Positions 38,201-51,619 of a stretch of DNA of 64,000 nt are shown in pieces. The stretch is from Volucella zonaria (Eukaryota > Arthropoda > Insecta > Diptera > Syrphidae). The position numbers and the translations under genes are program-made. The stretch's first letter is position 1, and each line of letters starts with the position of its first letter. Location: NCBI GenBank assembly GCA_963966105.1, contig CAWYQB010000402.1, positions 124,001 to 188,000 of the forward strand, given 5' to 3'. The notes beneath the pieces were generated by a model that was not told the DNA's origin, ran no database searches, and saw nothing but the letters and a program-made list of their open reading frames with translations.

Positions 38201-40550
38201 AAAATGGCTATAACTCCTAAACTAGGCGTCTGCGGGGGTCATATTATGCACCAGAAAAAAGAAAATTCAAAATCTTAAAATGGCTATAACTCCTAAACTA
38301 GGCGTCTGCGGGGGTCATATTATGCACCAGAAAAAAGAAAATTCAAAATCTTAAAATGGCTATAACTCCTAAACTAGGCATCTGGGGGGGTCATATTATG
38401 CACCAGAAAAAAGAAAATTCAAAATCTTAAAATGGCTATAACTCCTAAACTATGCGTCTGCGGGGGTCATATTATGCACCAGAAAAAAAAAATTCAAAAT
38501 CTTAAAATGGCTATAACTCCTAAACTAGGCGTCTGCGGGGGTCATATTATGCACCAGAAAAAAGAAAATTCAAAATCTTAAAATGGCTATAACTCCTAAA
38601 CTAGGCGTCTGCGGGGGTCATATTATGCACCAGAAAAAAGAAAATTCAAAATCTTAAAATGGCTATAACTCCTAAACTAGGCATCTGGGGGGGTCATATT
38701 ATGCACCAGAAAAAAGAAAATTCAAAATCTTAAAATGGCTATAACTCCTAAACTAGGCGTCTGCGGGGGTCATATTATGCACCAGAAAAAAGAAAATTCA
38801 AAATCTTAAAATGGCTATAACTCCTAAACTAGGCGTCTGCGGAGGTCATATTATGCACCAGAAAAAAAAAATTCAAAATCTTAAAATGGCCATAACTCCT
38901 AAACTACGCGTCTGGGGGGGTCATATTATGCACCAGAAAAAAGAAAATTCAAAATCTTAAAATGGCTATAACTCCTAAACTAGGCGTCTGCGGAGGTCAT
39001 ATTATGCACCAGAAAAAAGAAAATTCATAATCTTAAAATGGCTATAACCCCTAAACTAGGCGTCTGCGGGGGTCATATTATGCACCAGAAAAAAAAAATT
39101 CAAAATCTTAAAATGGCTATAACTCCTAAACTAGACGTCTGCGGGGGTCATATTATGCACCAGAAAAAAGAAAATTCAAAATCTTAAAATGGCTATAACT
39201 CCTAAACTAGGCGTCTGCGGGGGTCATATTATGCACCAGAAAAAAGAAAACTCAAAATCTTAAAATGGCTATAACTCCTAAACTAGGCGTCTGCGGGGGT
39301 CATATTATGCACCAGAAAAAAGAAAATTCAAAATCTTAAAATGGCTATAACTCCTAACTAGGCGCCTGCGGGGGTCAGATTATGCACCAGAAAAAAGAAA
39401 ATTCAAAATCTTAAAATGGCTATAACTCCTAAACTAGGCGTCTGCGGGGGTCATATTATGCACCAGAAAAAAGAAAATTCCAAATCTTAAAATGGCTATA
39501 ACTCCTAAACTAGGCGTCTGCGGGGGTCATATTATGCACCAGAAAAAAAAAATTCAAAATCTTAAAATGGCTATAACTCCTAAACTAGGCGTCTGCGGAG
39601 GTCATATTATGCACCAGAAAAAAAATATTCAAAATCTTAAAATGGCTATAACTCCTAAACTAGGCGTCTGCGGGGGTCATATTATGCACCAGAAAAAAGA
39701 AAATTCAAAATCTTAAAATGGCTATAACTCCTAAACTAGGCGTCTGCGGGGGTCATACTATGCACCAGAAAAAAAAAATTCAAAATCTTAAAATGGCTAT
39801 AACTCCCAAACTAGGCGTCTTCGGAGGTCATATTATGCACCAGAAAAAAAATATTCAAAATCTTAAAATGGCTATAACTCCTAAACTAGGCGTCTGCGGG
39901 GGTCATATTATGCACCAGAAAAAAGAAAATTCAAAATCTTAAAATGGCTATAACTCCTAAACTAGGCGTCTGCGGGGGTCATATTATGCACCAGAAAAAA
40001 AAATTCAAAATCTTAAAATGGCTATAACTCCTAAACTAGGCGTCTGCGGGGGTCATATTATGCACCAGAAAAAAAAAATTCAAAATCTTAAAATGGCTAT
40101 AACTCCTAAACTAGGCGTCTGCGGGGGTCATATTATGCGCCAGAAAAAAGAAAATTCAAAATCTTAAAATGGCTATAACTCCTAAACTAGGCGTCTGCGG
40201 GGGACATATTATGCACCAGAAAAAAGAAAATTCAAAATTTTAAAATGGCTATAACTCCTAAACTAGGCGTCTGCGGAGGTCATATTATGCACCAGAAAAA
40301 AAATATTCAAAATCTTAAAATGGCTATAACTCCTAAACTAGGCGTCTGCGGGGGTCATATTATGCACCAGAAAAAAGAAAATTCCAAATCTTAAAATGGC
40401 TATAACTCCTAAACTAGGCGTCTGCGGGGGTCATATTATGCACCAGAAAAAAAAAATTCAAAATCTTAAAATGGCTATAACTCCTAAACTAGGCGTCTGC
40501 GGAGGTCATATTATGCACCAGAAAAAAAATATTCAAAATCTTAAAATGGC
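35250..40550 (+). repeat. Tandem duplication, offset 2870 then 2567-2568 bp
   Basis: TCTGAAAATGG (35329 and 38199) and two GGCATCTGGGGGGG boxes (35509 and 38379; 35812 and 38682) match at 2870. ACTACGCGTCTGG (36338 and 38905), TTCATAATC, AACCCCTAAACT (36481 and 39048), CCTAACTAGGCGCC (36786 and 39353), CTCCCAAACT (37237 and 39805) and TATGCGCCAG (37571 and 40139) match at 2567-2568. The step of about 303 bp equals four monomers missing from the second copy, around 38.83 kb. The junction is near 38.15 kb. Confidence 0.92.
36999..37073 (+). repeat. Representative 75 bp variant monomer (GGAGG box, TATTC linker)
   Basis: This form has two linked substitutions about 30 bases apart: the G-run of the GC box reads GGAGG instead of GGGGG, and the linker ends in ATATTC instead of AAATTC. 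The pair recurs together many times from about 30.0 kb to the window end. In the left part the linker change appears alone once (near 7.6 kb). It is a useful marker for the right-hand homogenised region. Confidence 0.9.
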
Positions 40551-41426
40551 TATAACTCCTAAACTAGGCGTCTGCGGGGGTCATATTATGCACCAGAAAA
40601 AAGAAAATTCAAAATCTTAAAATGGCTATAACTCCTAAACTAGGCGTCTGCGGGGATCATATTATGCACCAGAAAAAAAAAATTCAAAATCTTAAAATGG
40701 CTATAACTCCTAAACTAGGCGTCTGCGGGGGTCATATTATGCACCAGAAAAAAGAAAATTCAAAATCTTAAAATGGCTATAACTCCTAAACTACGCGTCT
40801 GGGGGGGTCATATTATGCACCAGAAAAAAGAAAATTCAAAATCTTAAAATGGCTATAACTCCTAAACTAGGCGTCTGCGGGGGTCATATTATGCACCAGA
40901 AAAAAGAAAATTCAAAATCTTAAAATGGCTATAACTCCTAAACTAGGCGACTGCGGGGGTCATATTATGCACCAGAAAAAAGAAAATTCAAAATCTTAAA
41001 ATGGCTATAACTCCTAAACTAGGCGTCTGCGGAGGTCATATTATGCACCAGAAAAAAAAAATTCAAAATCTTAAAATGGCTATAACTCCTAAACTAGGCG
41101 TCTGCGGGGGTCATATTATGCACCAGAAAAAAGAAAATTCAAAATCTTAAAATGGCTATAACTCCTAAACTAGGCGTCTGCGGGGGTCATATTATGCACC
41201 AGAAAAAAAAAATTCAAAATCTTAAAATGGCTATAACTCCTAAACTAGACGTCTGCGGGGGTCATATTATGCACCAGAAAAAAGAAAATTCAAAATCTTA
41301 AAATGGCTATAACTCCTACACTAGGCGTCTGCGGGGGTCATATTATGCACCAGAAAAAAAAAAATTCAAAATCTTAAAATGGCTATAACTCCTAAACTAG
41401 GCGTCTGCGGGGGTCATATTATGCAC
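40550..41426 (+). repeat. Array block with ACTACGCGTCTGG variant
   Basis: Mixed A10 and A6-G-A4 monomers. ACTACGCGTCTGGGGGGG near 40790, CTAGGCGACTG near 40946, GGAGGTC near 41033 and CTACACTAGG near 41317 are the visible variants. No gene. Confidence 0.72.
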
Positions 41427-42902
41427 CAGAAAAAAGAAAATTCCAAATCTTAAAATGGCTATAACTCCTAAACTAGGCGTCTGCGGGGGTCATATTATGC
41501 ACCAGAAAAAAAAAATTCAAAATCTTAAAATGGCTATAACTCCTAAACTAGACGTCTGCGGGGGTCATATTATGCACCAGAAAAAAAAAATTCAAAATCT
41601 TAAAATGGCTATAACTCCTAAACTAGACGTCTGCGGGGGTCATATTATGCACCAGAAAAAAGAAAATTCAAAATCTTAAAATGGCTATAACTCCTAAACT
41701 AGGCGTCTGCGGGGGTCATATTATGCACCAGAAAAAAGAAAATTCAAAATCTTAAAATGGCTATAACTCCTAAACTACGCGTCTGGGGGGGTCATATTAT
41801 GCACCAGAAAAAAGAAAATTCAAAATCTTAAAATGGCTATAACTCCTAAACTAGGCGTCTGCGGGGGTCATATTATGCACCAGAGAAAAGAAAATTCAAA
41901 ATCTTAAAATGGCTATAACTCCTAAACTAGGCGTCTGGGGGGGTCATATTATGCACCAGAAAAAAGAAAATTCAAAATCTTAAAATGGCTATAACTCCTA
42001 AACTAGACGTCTGCGGAGGTCATATTATGCACCAGAAAAAAAAAATTCAAAATCTTAAAATGGCTATAACTCCTAAACTAGGCGTCTGCGGGGGTCATAT
42101 TATGCACCAGAAAAAAGAAAATTCAAAATCTTAAAATGGCTATAACTCCTAAACTAGGCGTCTTCAGAAAAAAGAAAATTCCAAATCTTAAAATGGCTAT
42201 AACTCCTAAACTAGGCGTCTGCGGGGGTCATATTATGCACCAGAAAAAAAAAATTCAAAATCTTAAAATGGCTATAACTCCTAAACTAGACGTCTGCGGG
42301 GGTCATATTATGCACCAGAAAAAAAAAATTCAAAATCTTAAAATGGCTATAACTCCTAAACTAGACGTCTGCGGGGGTCATATTATGCACCAGAAAAAAG
42401 AAAATTCAAAATCTTAAAATGGCTATAACTCCTAAACTAGGCGTCTGCGGGGGTCATATTATGCACCAGAAAAAAGAAAATTCAAAATCTTAAAATGGCT
42501 ATAACTCCTAAACTACGCGTCTGGGGGGGTCATATTATGCACCAGAAAAAAGAAAATTCAAAATCTTAAAATGGCTATAACTCCTAAACTAGGCGTCTGC
42601 GGAGGTCATATTATGCACCAGAGAAAAGAAAATTCAAAATCTTAAAATGGCTATAACTCCTAAACTAGGCGTCTGGGGGGGTCATATTATGCACCAGAAA
42701 AAAGAAAATTCAAAATCTTAAAATGGCTATAACTCCTAAACTAGACGTCTGCGGAGGTCATATTATGCACCAGAAAAAAAAAATTCAAAATCTTAAAATG
42801 GCTATAACTCCTAAACTAGGCGTCTGCGGGGGTCATATTATGCACCAGAAAAAAGAAAATTCAAAATCTTAAAATGGCTATAACTCCTAAACTAGGCGTC
42901 TG
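41427..42902 (+). repeat. 738 bp tandem duplication
   Basis: TTCCAAATC (41441 and 42179), the AGAGAAAAG linker (41883 and 42621), ACTACGCGTCTGG (about 41774 and 42512) and CTAGACGTCTGCGGAGG (about 42005 and 42743) recur at exactly 738 bp. That is not a whole number of monomers. The missing bases are accounted for by the shortened 57 bp monomer at 42136-42192, so the duplication joint falls inside that monomer, near 42164/42165. Confidence 0.9.
42136..42192 (+). repeat. Truncated 57 bp monomer at duplication joint
   Basis: GGCGTCTT is joined directly to CAGAAAAAAG, removing 19 bases covering the G-run and TCATATTATGCAC. The CAG lines up with position 41427 of the preceding 738 bp copy. This places the breakpoint of the duplication here. 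Confidence 0.9.
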
Positions 42903-43400
42903 CGGGGGTCATATTATGCACCAGAAAAAAGAAAATTCAAAATCTTAAAATGGCTATAACTCCTAAACTAGGCGTCTGGGGGGGTCATATTATGCACCAG
43001 AAAAAAGAAAATTCAAAATCTTAAAATGGCTATAACTCCTAAACTAGGCGTCTGCGGGGGTCATATTATGCACCAGAAAAAAAAAATTCAAAATCTTAAA
43101 ATGGCTATAACTCCTAAACTAGGCGTCTGCGGGGGTCATATTATGCACCAGAAAAAAAAAATTCAAAATCTTAAAATCTCTATAACTCCTAAACTAGACG
43201 TCTGCGGGGGTCATATTATGCACCAGAAAATAGAAAATTCCAAATCTTAAAATGGCTATAACTCCTAAACTAGGCGTCTGCGGGGGTCATATTATGCACC
43301 AGAAAAAAAAATTCAAAATCTTAAAATGGCTATAACTCCTAAACTAGGCGTCTGCGGGGGTCAGATTATGCACCAGAAAAAAAAAATTCAAAATCTTAAA
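42903..43400 (+). repeat. Array block between two duplications
   Basis: Ordinary monomers with GTCTGGGGGGG near 42976, AAAATCTCTATAAC near 43176 and an AATAGAAAATTCC linker near 43230. Leads into the 7.2-7.8 kb duplicated unit. No gene. Confidence 0.7.
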
Positions 43401-43852
43401 ATGGCTATAACTCCTAACTAGGCGCCTGCGGGGGTCAGATTATGCACCAGAAAAAAGAAAATTCAAAATCTTAAAATGGCTATAACTCCTAAACTAGGCG
43501 TCTGCGGGGGTCATATTATGCACCAGAAAAAAAAAATTCAAAATCTTAAAATGACTATAACTCTTAAACTAGGCGTCTGCGGAGGTCATATTATGCACCA
43601 GAAAAAAAATATTCAAAATCTTAAAATGGCTATAACTCCTAAACTAGGCGTCTGCGGGGGTCATATTATGCACCAGAAAAAAGAAAATTCAAAATCTTAA
43701 AATGGCTATAACTCCTAAACTAGGCGTCTGCGGGGGTCATATTATGCACCAGAAAAAAAAAATTCAAAATCTTAAAATGGCTATAACTCCTAAACTAGGC
43801 GTCTGCGGGGGTCATATTATGCACCAGAAAAAAGAAAATTCAAAATCTTAAA

Positions 43853-43877
43853 ATGGCTATAAATCCAAAATCTTAAA
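43853..43877 (+). repeat. 25 bp mini-monomer, copy 1
   Basis: Start of a monomer (ATGGCTATAA) fused to the tail (CCAAAATCTTAAA), losing about 51 bases. It is followed by a CTAGACGTCTG monomer. This copy has AATCC where the other three have ACTCC. Confidence 0.92.
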
Positions 43878-46440
43878 ATGGCTATAACTCCTAAACTAGA
43901 CGTCTGCGGGGGTCATATTATGCACCAGAAAAATGAAAATTCAAAATCTTAAAATGGCTATAACTCCTAAACTAGGCGTCTGCGGGGGTCATATTATGCA
44001 CCAGAAAAAAAAAAATTCAAAATCTTAAAATGGCTATAACTCCTAAACTAGGCGTCTGCGGGGGTCAGATTATGCACCAGAAAAAAAAAATTCAAAATCT
44101 TAAAATGGCTATAACTCCTAACTAGGCGCCTGCGGGGGTCAGATTATGCACCAGAAAAAAGAAAATTCAAAATCTCAAAATGGCTATAACTCCTAAACTA
44201 GGCGTCTGCGGGGGTCATATTATACACCAGAAAAAAAAAATTCAAAATCTTAAAATGGCTATAACTCCTAAACTAGGCGTCTGCGGGGGTCATATTATGC
44301 ACCAGAAAAAAAAAATTCAAAATCCTAAAATGGCTATAACTCCTAAACTAGGCGTCTGCGGAGGTCATATTATGCACCAGAAAAAAAATATTCAAAATCT
44401 TAAAATGGCTATAACTCCTAAACTAGGCGTCTGCGGGGGGTCATATTATGCACCAGAAAAAAGAAAATTCAAAATCTTAAAATGGCTATAACTCCTAAAC
44501 TAGGCGTCTGGGGGGGACATATTATGCACCAGAAAAAAAAAATTCAAAATCTTAAAATGGCTATAACTCCTAAACTAGGCGTCTGCGGGGGTCATATTAT
44601 GCACCAGACAAAAAAAATTCAAAATCTTAAAATGGCTACAACTCCTAAACTAGGCGTCTGCGGAGGTCATATTATGCACCAGAAAAAAAAATTCAAAATC
44701 TTAAAATGGCTATAACTCCTAAACTAGGCGTCTGCGGGGGTCATATTATGCACCAGAAAAAAAAAATTCAAAATCTTAAAATGTCTATAACTCCTAAACT
44801 AGGCGTCTGCGGGGGTCTATTATGCACCAGAAAAAAAAAATTCAAAATCTTAAAATGGTTATAACTCCTAAACTAGGCGTCTGCGGGGGTCATATTATGC
44901 ACCAGAAAAAAGAAAATTCAAAATCTTAAAATGGCTATAACTCCTAAACTAGGCGTCTGCGGGGGTCATATTATGCACCAGAAAAAAAATATTCAAAATC
45001 TTAAAATGGCTATAACTCGTAAACTAGGCGTCTGCGGGGGTCATATTATGCACCAGAAAAAAAAAATTCAAAATCTTAAAATGGTTATAACTCCTAAACT
45101 AGGCGTCTGCGGGGGTCATATTATGCACCAGAAAAAAAAAATTCAAAATCTTAAAATGGCTATAACTCCTAAACTAGGCGTCTGCGGGGTCATATTATGC
45201 ACCAGACAAAAAAAATTCAAAATCTTAAATGGCTATAACTCCTAAACTACGCGTCTGGGGGGGTCATATTATGCACCAGAAAAAAGAAAATTCAAAATCT
45301 TAAAATGGCTATAACTCATAAACTAGGCGTCTGCGGGGGTCATATTATGCACCAGAAAAAAGAAAATTCAAAATCTTAAAATGGCTATAACTCCTAAACT
45401 AGGCGTCTGCGGGGGTCATATTATGCACCAGAAAAAAGAAAATTCAAAATCTTAAAATGGATATAACTCCTAAACTAGGCGTCTGCGGAGGTCATATTAT
45501 GCACCAGAAAAAAAAAATTCAAAATCTTAAAATGGCTATAACTCCTAAACTAGGCGTCTGCGGGGGTCATATTATGCACCAGAAAAAAGAAAATTCAAAA
45601 TCTTAAAATGGCTATAACTCCTAAACTAGGCGTCTGCGGGGGTCATATTATGCACCAGAAAAAAGAAAATTCAAAATCTTAAAATGGCTATAACTCCTAA
45701 ACTAGGCGTCTGGGGGGGTCATATTATGCACCAGAAAAAAGAAAATTCAAAATCTTAAAACGGCTATAACTCCTAAACTAGGCGTCTGCGGGGGTCATAT
45801 TATGCACCAGAAAAAAGAAAATTCAAAATCTTAAAATGGCTATAACTCCTAAACTAGGCGTCTGCGGGGGTCATATTATGCACCAGAAAAAAAAAATTCA
45901 AAATCTTAAAATGGCTATAACTCCTAAACTAGACGTCTGCGGGGGTCATATTATGCACCAGAAAAAAGAAAATTCAAAATCTTAAAATGGCTATAACTCC
46001 TAAACTAGGCGTCTGCGGGGGTCATATTATGCACCAGAAAAAAGAAAATTCAAAATCTTAAAATGGCTATAACTCCTAAACTAGGCGTCAGCGGGGGTCA
46101 TATTATGCACCAGAAAAAAGAAAATTCCAAATCTTAAAATGGCTATAACTCCTAAACTAGGCGTCTGCGGGGGTCATATTATGCACCAGAAAAAAAAAAT
46201 TCAAAATCTTAAAATGGCTATAACTCCTAAACTAGGCGTCTGCGGAGGTCATATTATGCACCAGAAAAAAAATATTCAAAATCTTAAAATGGCTATAACT
46301 CCTAAACTAGGCGTCTGCGGGGGTCATATTATGCACCAGAAAAAAGAAAATTCAAAATCTTAAAATGGCTATAACTCCTAAACTAGGCGCCTGCGGGGGT
46401 CATATTATGCACCAGAAAAAAGAAAATTCAAAATCTTAAA

Positions 46441-46465
46441 ATGGCTATAACTCCAAAATCTTAAA
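46441..46465 (+). repeat. 25 bp mini-monomer, copy 2
   Basis: ATGGCTATAACTCC joined to AAAATCTTAAA, again followed by a CTAGACGTCTG monomer. It lies 2588 bp after copy 1, so the unit containing it was already duplicated inside the 7.8 kb segment. Confidence 0.92.
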
Positions 46466-49400
46466 ATGGCTATAACTCCTAAACTAGACGTCTGCGGGGG
46501 TCATATTATGCACCAGAAAAAAGAAAATTCAAAATCTTAAAATGGCTATAACTCCTAAACTAGGCGTCTGCGGGGGTCATATTATGCACCAGAAAAAAAA
46601 AAATTCAAAATCTTAAAATGGCTATAACTCCTAAACTAGGCGTCTGCGGGGGTCAGATTATGCACCAGAAAAAAAAAATTCAAAATCTTAAAATGGCTAT
46701 AACTCCTAAACTAGGCGTCTGCGGGGGTCATATTATGCACCAGAAAAAAGAAAATTCAAAATCTTAAAATGGCTATAACTCCTAAACTAGGCGTCTGCGG
46801 GGGTCATATTATGCACCAGAAAAAAGAAAATTCAAAATCTTAAAATGGCTATAACTCCTAACTAGGCGCCTGCGGGGGTCAGATTATGCACCAGAAAAAA
46901 GAAAATTCAAAATCTTAAAATGGCTATAACTCCTAAACTAGGCGTCTGCGGGGGTCATATTATGCACCAGAAAAAAAAAATTCAAAATCTTAAAATGGCT
47001 ATAACTCCTAAACTAGGCGTCTGCGGGGGTCATATTATGCACCAGAAAAAAAAAATTCAAAATCTTAAAATGGCTATAACTCCTAAACTAGGCGTCTGCG
47101 GAGGTCATATTATGCACCAGAAAAAAAATATTCAAAATCTTAAAATGGCTATAACTCCAAAACTAGGCGTCTGCGGGGGTCATGTTATGCACCAGAAAAA
47201 AGAAAATTCAAAATCTTAAAATGGCTATAACTCCTAAACTAGGCGTCTGCGGGGGTCATATTATGCACCAGAAAAAAAAAATTCAAAATCTTAAAATGGC
47301 TATAACTCCTAAACTAGGCGTCTGCGGGGGTCATATTATGCACCGGAAAAAAAAAATTCAAAATCTTTAAATGGCTATAACTCCTAAACTAGGCGTCTGC
47401 GGAGGTCATATTATGCACCAGAAAAAAAATATTCAAAATCTTAAAATGGCTATAACTCCTAAACTAGGCGTCTGCGGGGGTCATATTATGCACCAGAAAA
47501 AAGGAAATTCAAAATCTTAAAATGGCTATAACTCCTAAACTAGCCGTCTGCGGGGGTCATATTATGCACCAGAAAAAAAAAATTCAAAATCTTAAAATGG
47601 CTATAACTCCTAAACTAGGCGTCTGCGGGGGTCATATTATGCACCAGAAAAAAAAAATTCAAAATCTAAAAATGGCTATAACTCCTAAACTAGGCGTCTG
47701 CGGAGGTCATATTATGCACCAGAAAAAAAAAATTCAAAATCTAAAAATGGCTATAACTCCTAAACTAGGCGTCTGCGGGGGTCATATTATGCACCAGAAA
47801 AAAGAAAATTCAAAATCTTAAAATGGCTATAACTCCTAAACTAGGCGTCTGCGGGGGTCATATTATGCACCAGAAAAAAGAAAATTCAAAATCTTAAAAT
47901 GGCTATAACTCCTAAACTAGGCGTCTGCGGAGGTCATATTATGCACCAGAAAAAAAAAATTCAAAATCTTAAAATGGCTATAACTCCTAAACTAGGCGTC
48001 TGCGGGGGTCATATTATGCACCAGAAAAAAGAAAATTCAAAATCTTAAAATGGCTATAACTCCTAAACTAGGCGTCTGCGGGGGTCATATTATGCACCAG
48101 AAAAAAGAAAATTCAAAATCTTAAAATGGCTATAACTCCTAAACTAGGCGTCTGCGGGGGTCATATTATGCACCAGAAAAAAGAAAATTCAAAATCTTAA
48201 AATGGCTATAACTCCTAAACTAGGCGTCTGCGGGGGTCATATTATGCACCAGAAAAAAGAAAATTCAAAATCTTAAAATGGCTATAACTCCTAAACTAGG
48301 CGTCTGCGGGGGTCATATTATGCACCAGAAAAAAGAAAATTCAAAATCTTAAAATGGCTATAACTCCTAAACTAGGCGTCTGCGGGGGTCATATTATGCA
48401 CCAGAAAAAAAAAATTCAAAATCTTAAAATGGCTATAACTCCTAAACTAGGCGTCTGCGGAGGTCATATTATGCACCAGAAAAAAAAATTCTAAATCTAA
48501 AAATGGCTATAACTCCTAAACTAGGCGTCTGCGGGGGTCATATTATGCACCAGAAAAAAGAAAATTCAAAATCTTAAAATGGCTATAACTCCTAAACTAG
48601 GCGTCTGTGGGGGTCTATTATGCACCAGAAAAAAAAAATTCAAAATCTTAAAATGGCTATAACTCCTAAACTAGGCGTCTGCGGGGGTCATATTATGCAC
48701 CAGAAAAAAGAAAATTCAAAATCTTAAAATGGCTATAACTCCTAAACTACGCGTCTGGGGGGGTCATATTATGCACCAGAAAAAAGAAAATTCAAAATCT
48801 TAAAATGGCTATAACTCCTAAACTAGGCGTCTGCGGGGGTCATATTATGCACCAGAAAAAAGAAAATTCAAAATCTTAAAATGGCTATAACTCCTAAACT
48901 AGGCGTCTGCGGGGGTCATATTATGCACCAGAAAAAAGAAAATTCAAAATCTTAAAATGGCTATAACTCCTAAACTAGGCGTCTGCGGAGGTCATATTAT
49001 GCACCAGAAAAAAAAAATTCAAAATCTTAAAATGGCTATAACTCCTAAACTAGGCGTCTGCGGGGGTCATATTATGCACCAGAAAAAAGAAAATTCAAAA
49101 TCTTAAAATGGCTATAACTCCTAAACTAGGCGTCTGCGGGGGTCATATTATGCACCAGAAAAAAGAAAATTCAAAATCTTAAAATGGCTATAACTCCTAA
49201 ACTAGGCGTCTGGGGGGGTCATATTATGCACCAGAAAAAAAAATTCAAAATCTTAAAATGGCTATAACTCCTAAACTAGGCGTCTGCGGGGGTCATATTA
49301 TGCACCAGAAAAAAGAAAATTCAAAATCTTAAAATGGCTATAACTCCTAAACTAGGCGTCTGCGGGGGTCATATTATGCACCAGAAAAAAGAAAATTCAA

Positions 49401-51594
49401 AATCTTAAAATGGCTATAACTCCTAAACTAGGCGTCTGCGGGGGTCATATTATGCACCAGAAAAAAGAAAATTCAAAATCTTAAAATGGCTATAACTCCT
49501 AAACTAGGCGTCTGCGGGGGTCATATTATGCACCAGAAAAAAGAAAATTCAAAATCTTAAAATGGCTATAACTCCTAACTAGGCGCCTGCGGGGGTCAGA
49601 TTATGCACCAGAAAAAAGAAAATTCAAAATCTTAAAATGGCTATAACTCCTAAACTAGGCGTCTGCGGGGGTCATATTATGCACCAGAAAAAAGAAAATT
49701 CAAAATCTTAAAATGGCTATAACTCCTAAACTAGGCGTCTGCGGGGGTCATATTATGCACCAGAAAAAAAAAATTCAAAATCTTAAAATGGCTATAACTC
49801 CTAAACTAGGCGTCTGCGGGGGTCATATTATGCACCAGAAAAAAGAAAATTCAAAATCTTAAAATGGCTATAACTCCTAAACTAGGCGTCTGCGGGGGTC
49901 ATATTATGCACCAGAAAAAAGAAAATTCAAAATCTTAAAATGGCTATAACTCCTAAACTAGGCGTCTGCGGGGGTCATATTATGCACCAGAAAAAAGAAA
50001 ATTCAAAATCTTAAAATGGCTATAACTCCTAAACTAGGCGTCTGCGGGGGTCATATTATGCACCAGAAAAAAGAAAATTCAAAATCTTAAAATGGCTATA
50101 ACTCCTAACTAGGCGCCTGCGGGGGTCAGATTATGCACCAGAAAAAAGAAAATTCAAAATCTTAAAATGGCTATAACTCCTTAACTAGGCGTCTGCGGGG
50201 GTCATATTATGCACCAGAAAAAAAAAATTCAAAATCTTAAAATGGCTATAACTCCTAAACTAGGCGTCTGCGGAGGTCATATTATGCACCAGAAAAAAAA
50301 TATTCAAAATCTTAAAATGGCTATAACTCCTAAACTAGGCGTCTGCGGGGGTCATATTATGCACCAGAAAAAAAAATTCTAAATCTTAAAATGGCTATAA
50401 CTCCTAAACTAGGCGTCTGCGGAGGTCATATTATGCACCAGAAAAAAAATATTCAAAATCTTAAAATGGCTATAACTCCTAAACTAGGCGTTTGCGGGGG
50501 TCATATTATGCACCAGAAAAAAAAAAATTCAAAATCTTAAAATGGCTATAACTCCTAAACTAGGCGTCTCCGGGGGTCATATTATGCATCAGAAAAAAAA
50601 AATTCAAAATCTTAAAATGGCTATAACTCCTAAACTAGGCGTCTGCGGGGGTCATATTATGCACCAGAAAAAAGAAAATTCAAAATCTTAAAATGGCTAT
50701 AACTCCTAAACTAGGCGTCTGCGGGGGTCATATTATGCACCAGAAAAAAAAAATTCAAAATCTTAAAATGGCTATAACTCCTAACTAGGCGCCTGCGGGG
50801 GTCAGATTATGCACCAGAAAAAAGAAAATTCAAAATCTTAAAATGGCTATAACTCCTAAACTAGGCGTCTGCGGGGGTCAGATTATGCACCAGAAAAAAA
50901 AAATTCAAAATCTTAAAATGGCTATAACTCCTAACTAGGCGCCTGCGGGGGTCAGATTATGCACCAGAAAAAAGAAAATTCAAAATCTTAAAATGGCTAT
51001 AACTCCTAAACTAGGCGTCTGCGGGGGTCATATTATGCACCAGAAAAAAAAAATTCAAAATCTTAAAATGGCTATAACTCCTAACTAGGCGCCTGCGGGG
51101 GTCAGATTATGCACCAGAAAAAAGAAAATTCAAAATCTCAAAATGGCTATAACTCCTAAACTAGGCGTCTGCGGGGGTCATATTATACACCAGAAAAAAA
51201 AAATTCAAAATCTTAAAATGGCTATAACTCCTAAACTAGGCGTCTGCGGGGGTCATATTATGCACCAGAAAAAAAAAATTCAAAATCTTAAAATGACTAT
51301 AACTCCTAAACTAGGCGTCTGCGCAGGTCATATTATGCACCAGAAAAAAAATATTCAAAATCTTAAAATGGCTATAACTCCTAAACTAGGCGTCTGCGGG
51401 GGTCATATTATGCACCAGAAAAAAGAAAATTCAAAATCTTAAAATGGCTATAACTCCTAAACTAGGCGTCTGCAGGGGTCATATTATGCACCAGAAAAAA
51501 AAAATTCAAAATCTTAAAATGGCTATAACTCCTAAACTAGGCGTCTGCGGGGGTCATATTATGCACCAGAAAAAAGAAAATTCAAAATCTTAAA

Positions 51595-51619
51595 ATGGCT
51601 ATAACTCCAAAATCTTAAA
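51595..51619 (+). repeat. 25 bp mini-monomer, copy 3
   Basis: Same fusion and same following CTAGACGTCTG monomer. It is the partner of copy 1 at 7742 bp; both share the AAAATGAAAATTC linker one monomer later. Confidence 0.92.

Larger units (their letters stand above)
43400..51100 (+). repeat. First copy of the 7.2-7.8 kb segmental duplication
   Basis: A series of rare variants here reappears to the right. At offset 7742: ATGACTATAA (43551), the 25 bp mini-monomer (43853), a six-G box (44431), CAGACAAAAAAA (44607), GGCTACAAC and GGGTCTATTATG (44816). At 7819: AAAACGGC (45761), GTCAGCGG, the second mini-monomer (46441), CATGTTATG, CACCGGAAAA, AAAGGAAATTC and CTAGCCGTC (about 47542). At 7593: ACTACGCG (48748), GTCTGGGGGGG (49201) and CCTAACTAGG (49574). 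At about 7214: CCTTAACT (50179), ATTCTAAAT (50376), GCGTTTGCG (50491) and GTCTCCGGGG (50567). Near 50.78-51.1 kb CCTAACTAGGCGCC occurs three times at 150 bp spacing. Confidence 0.92.
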
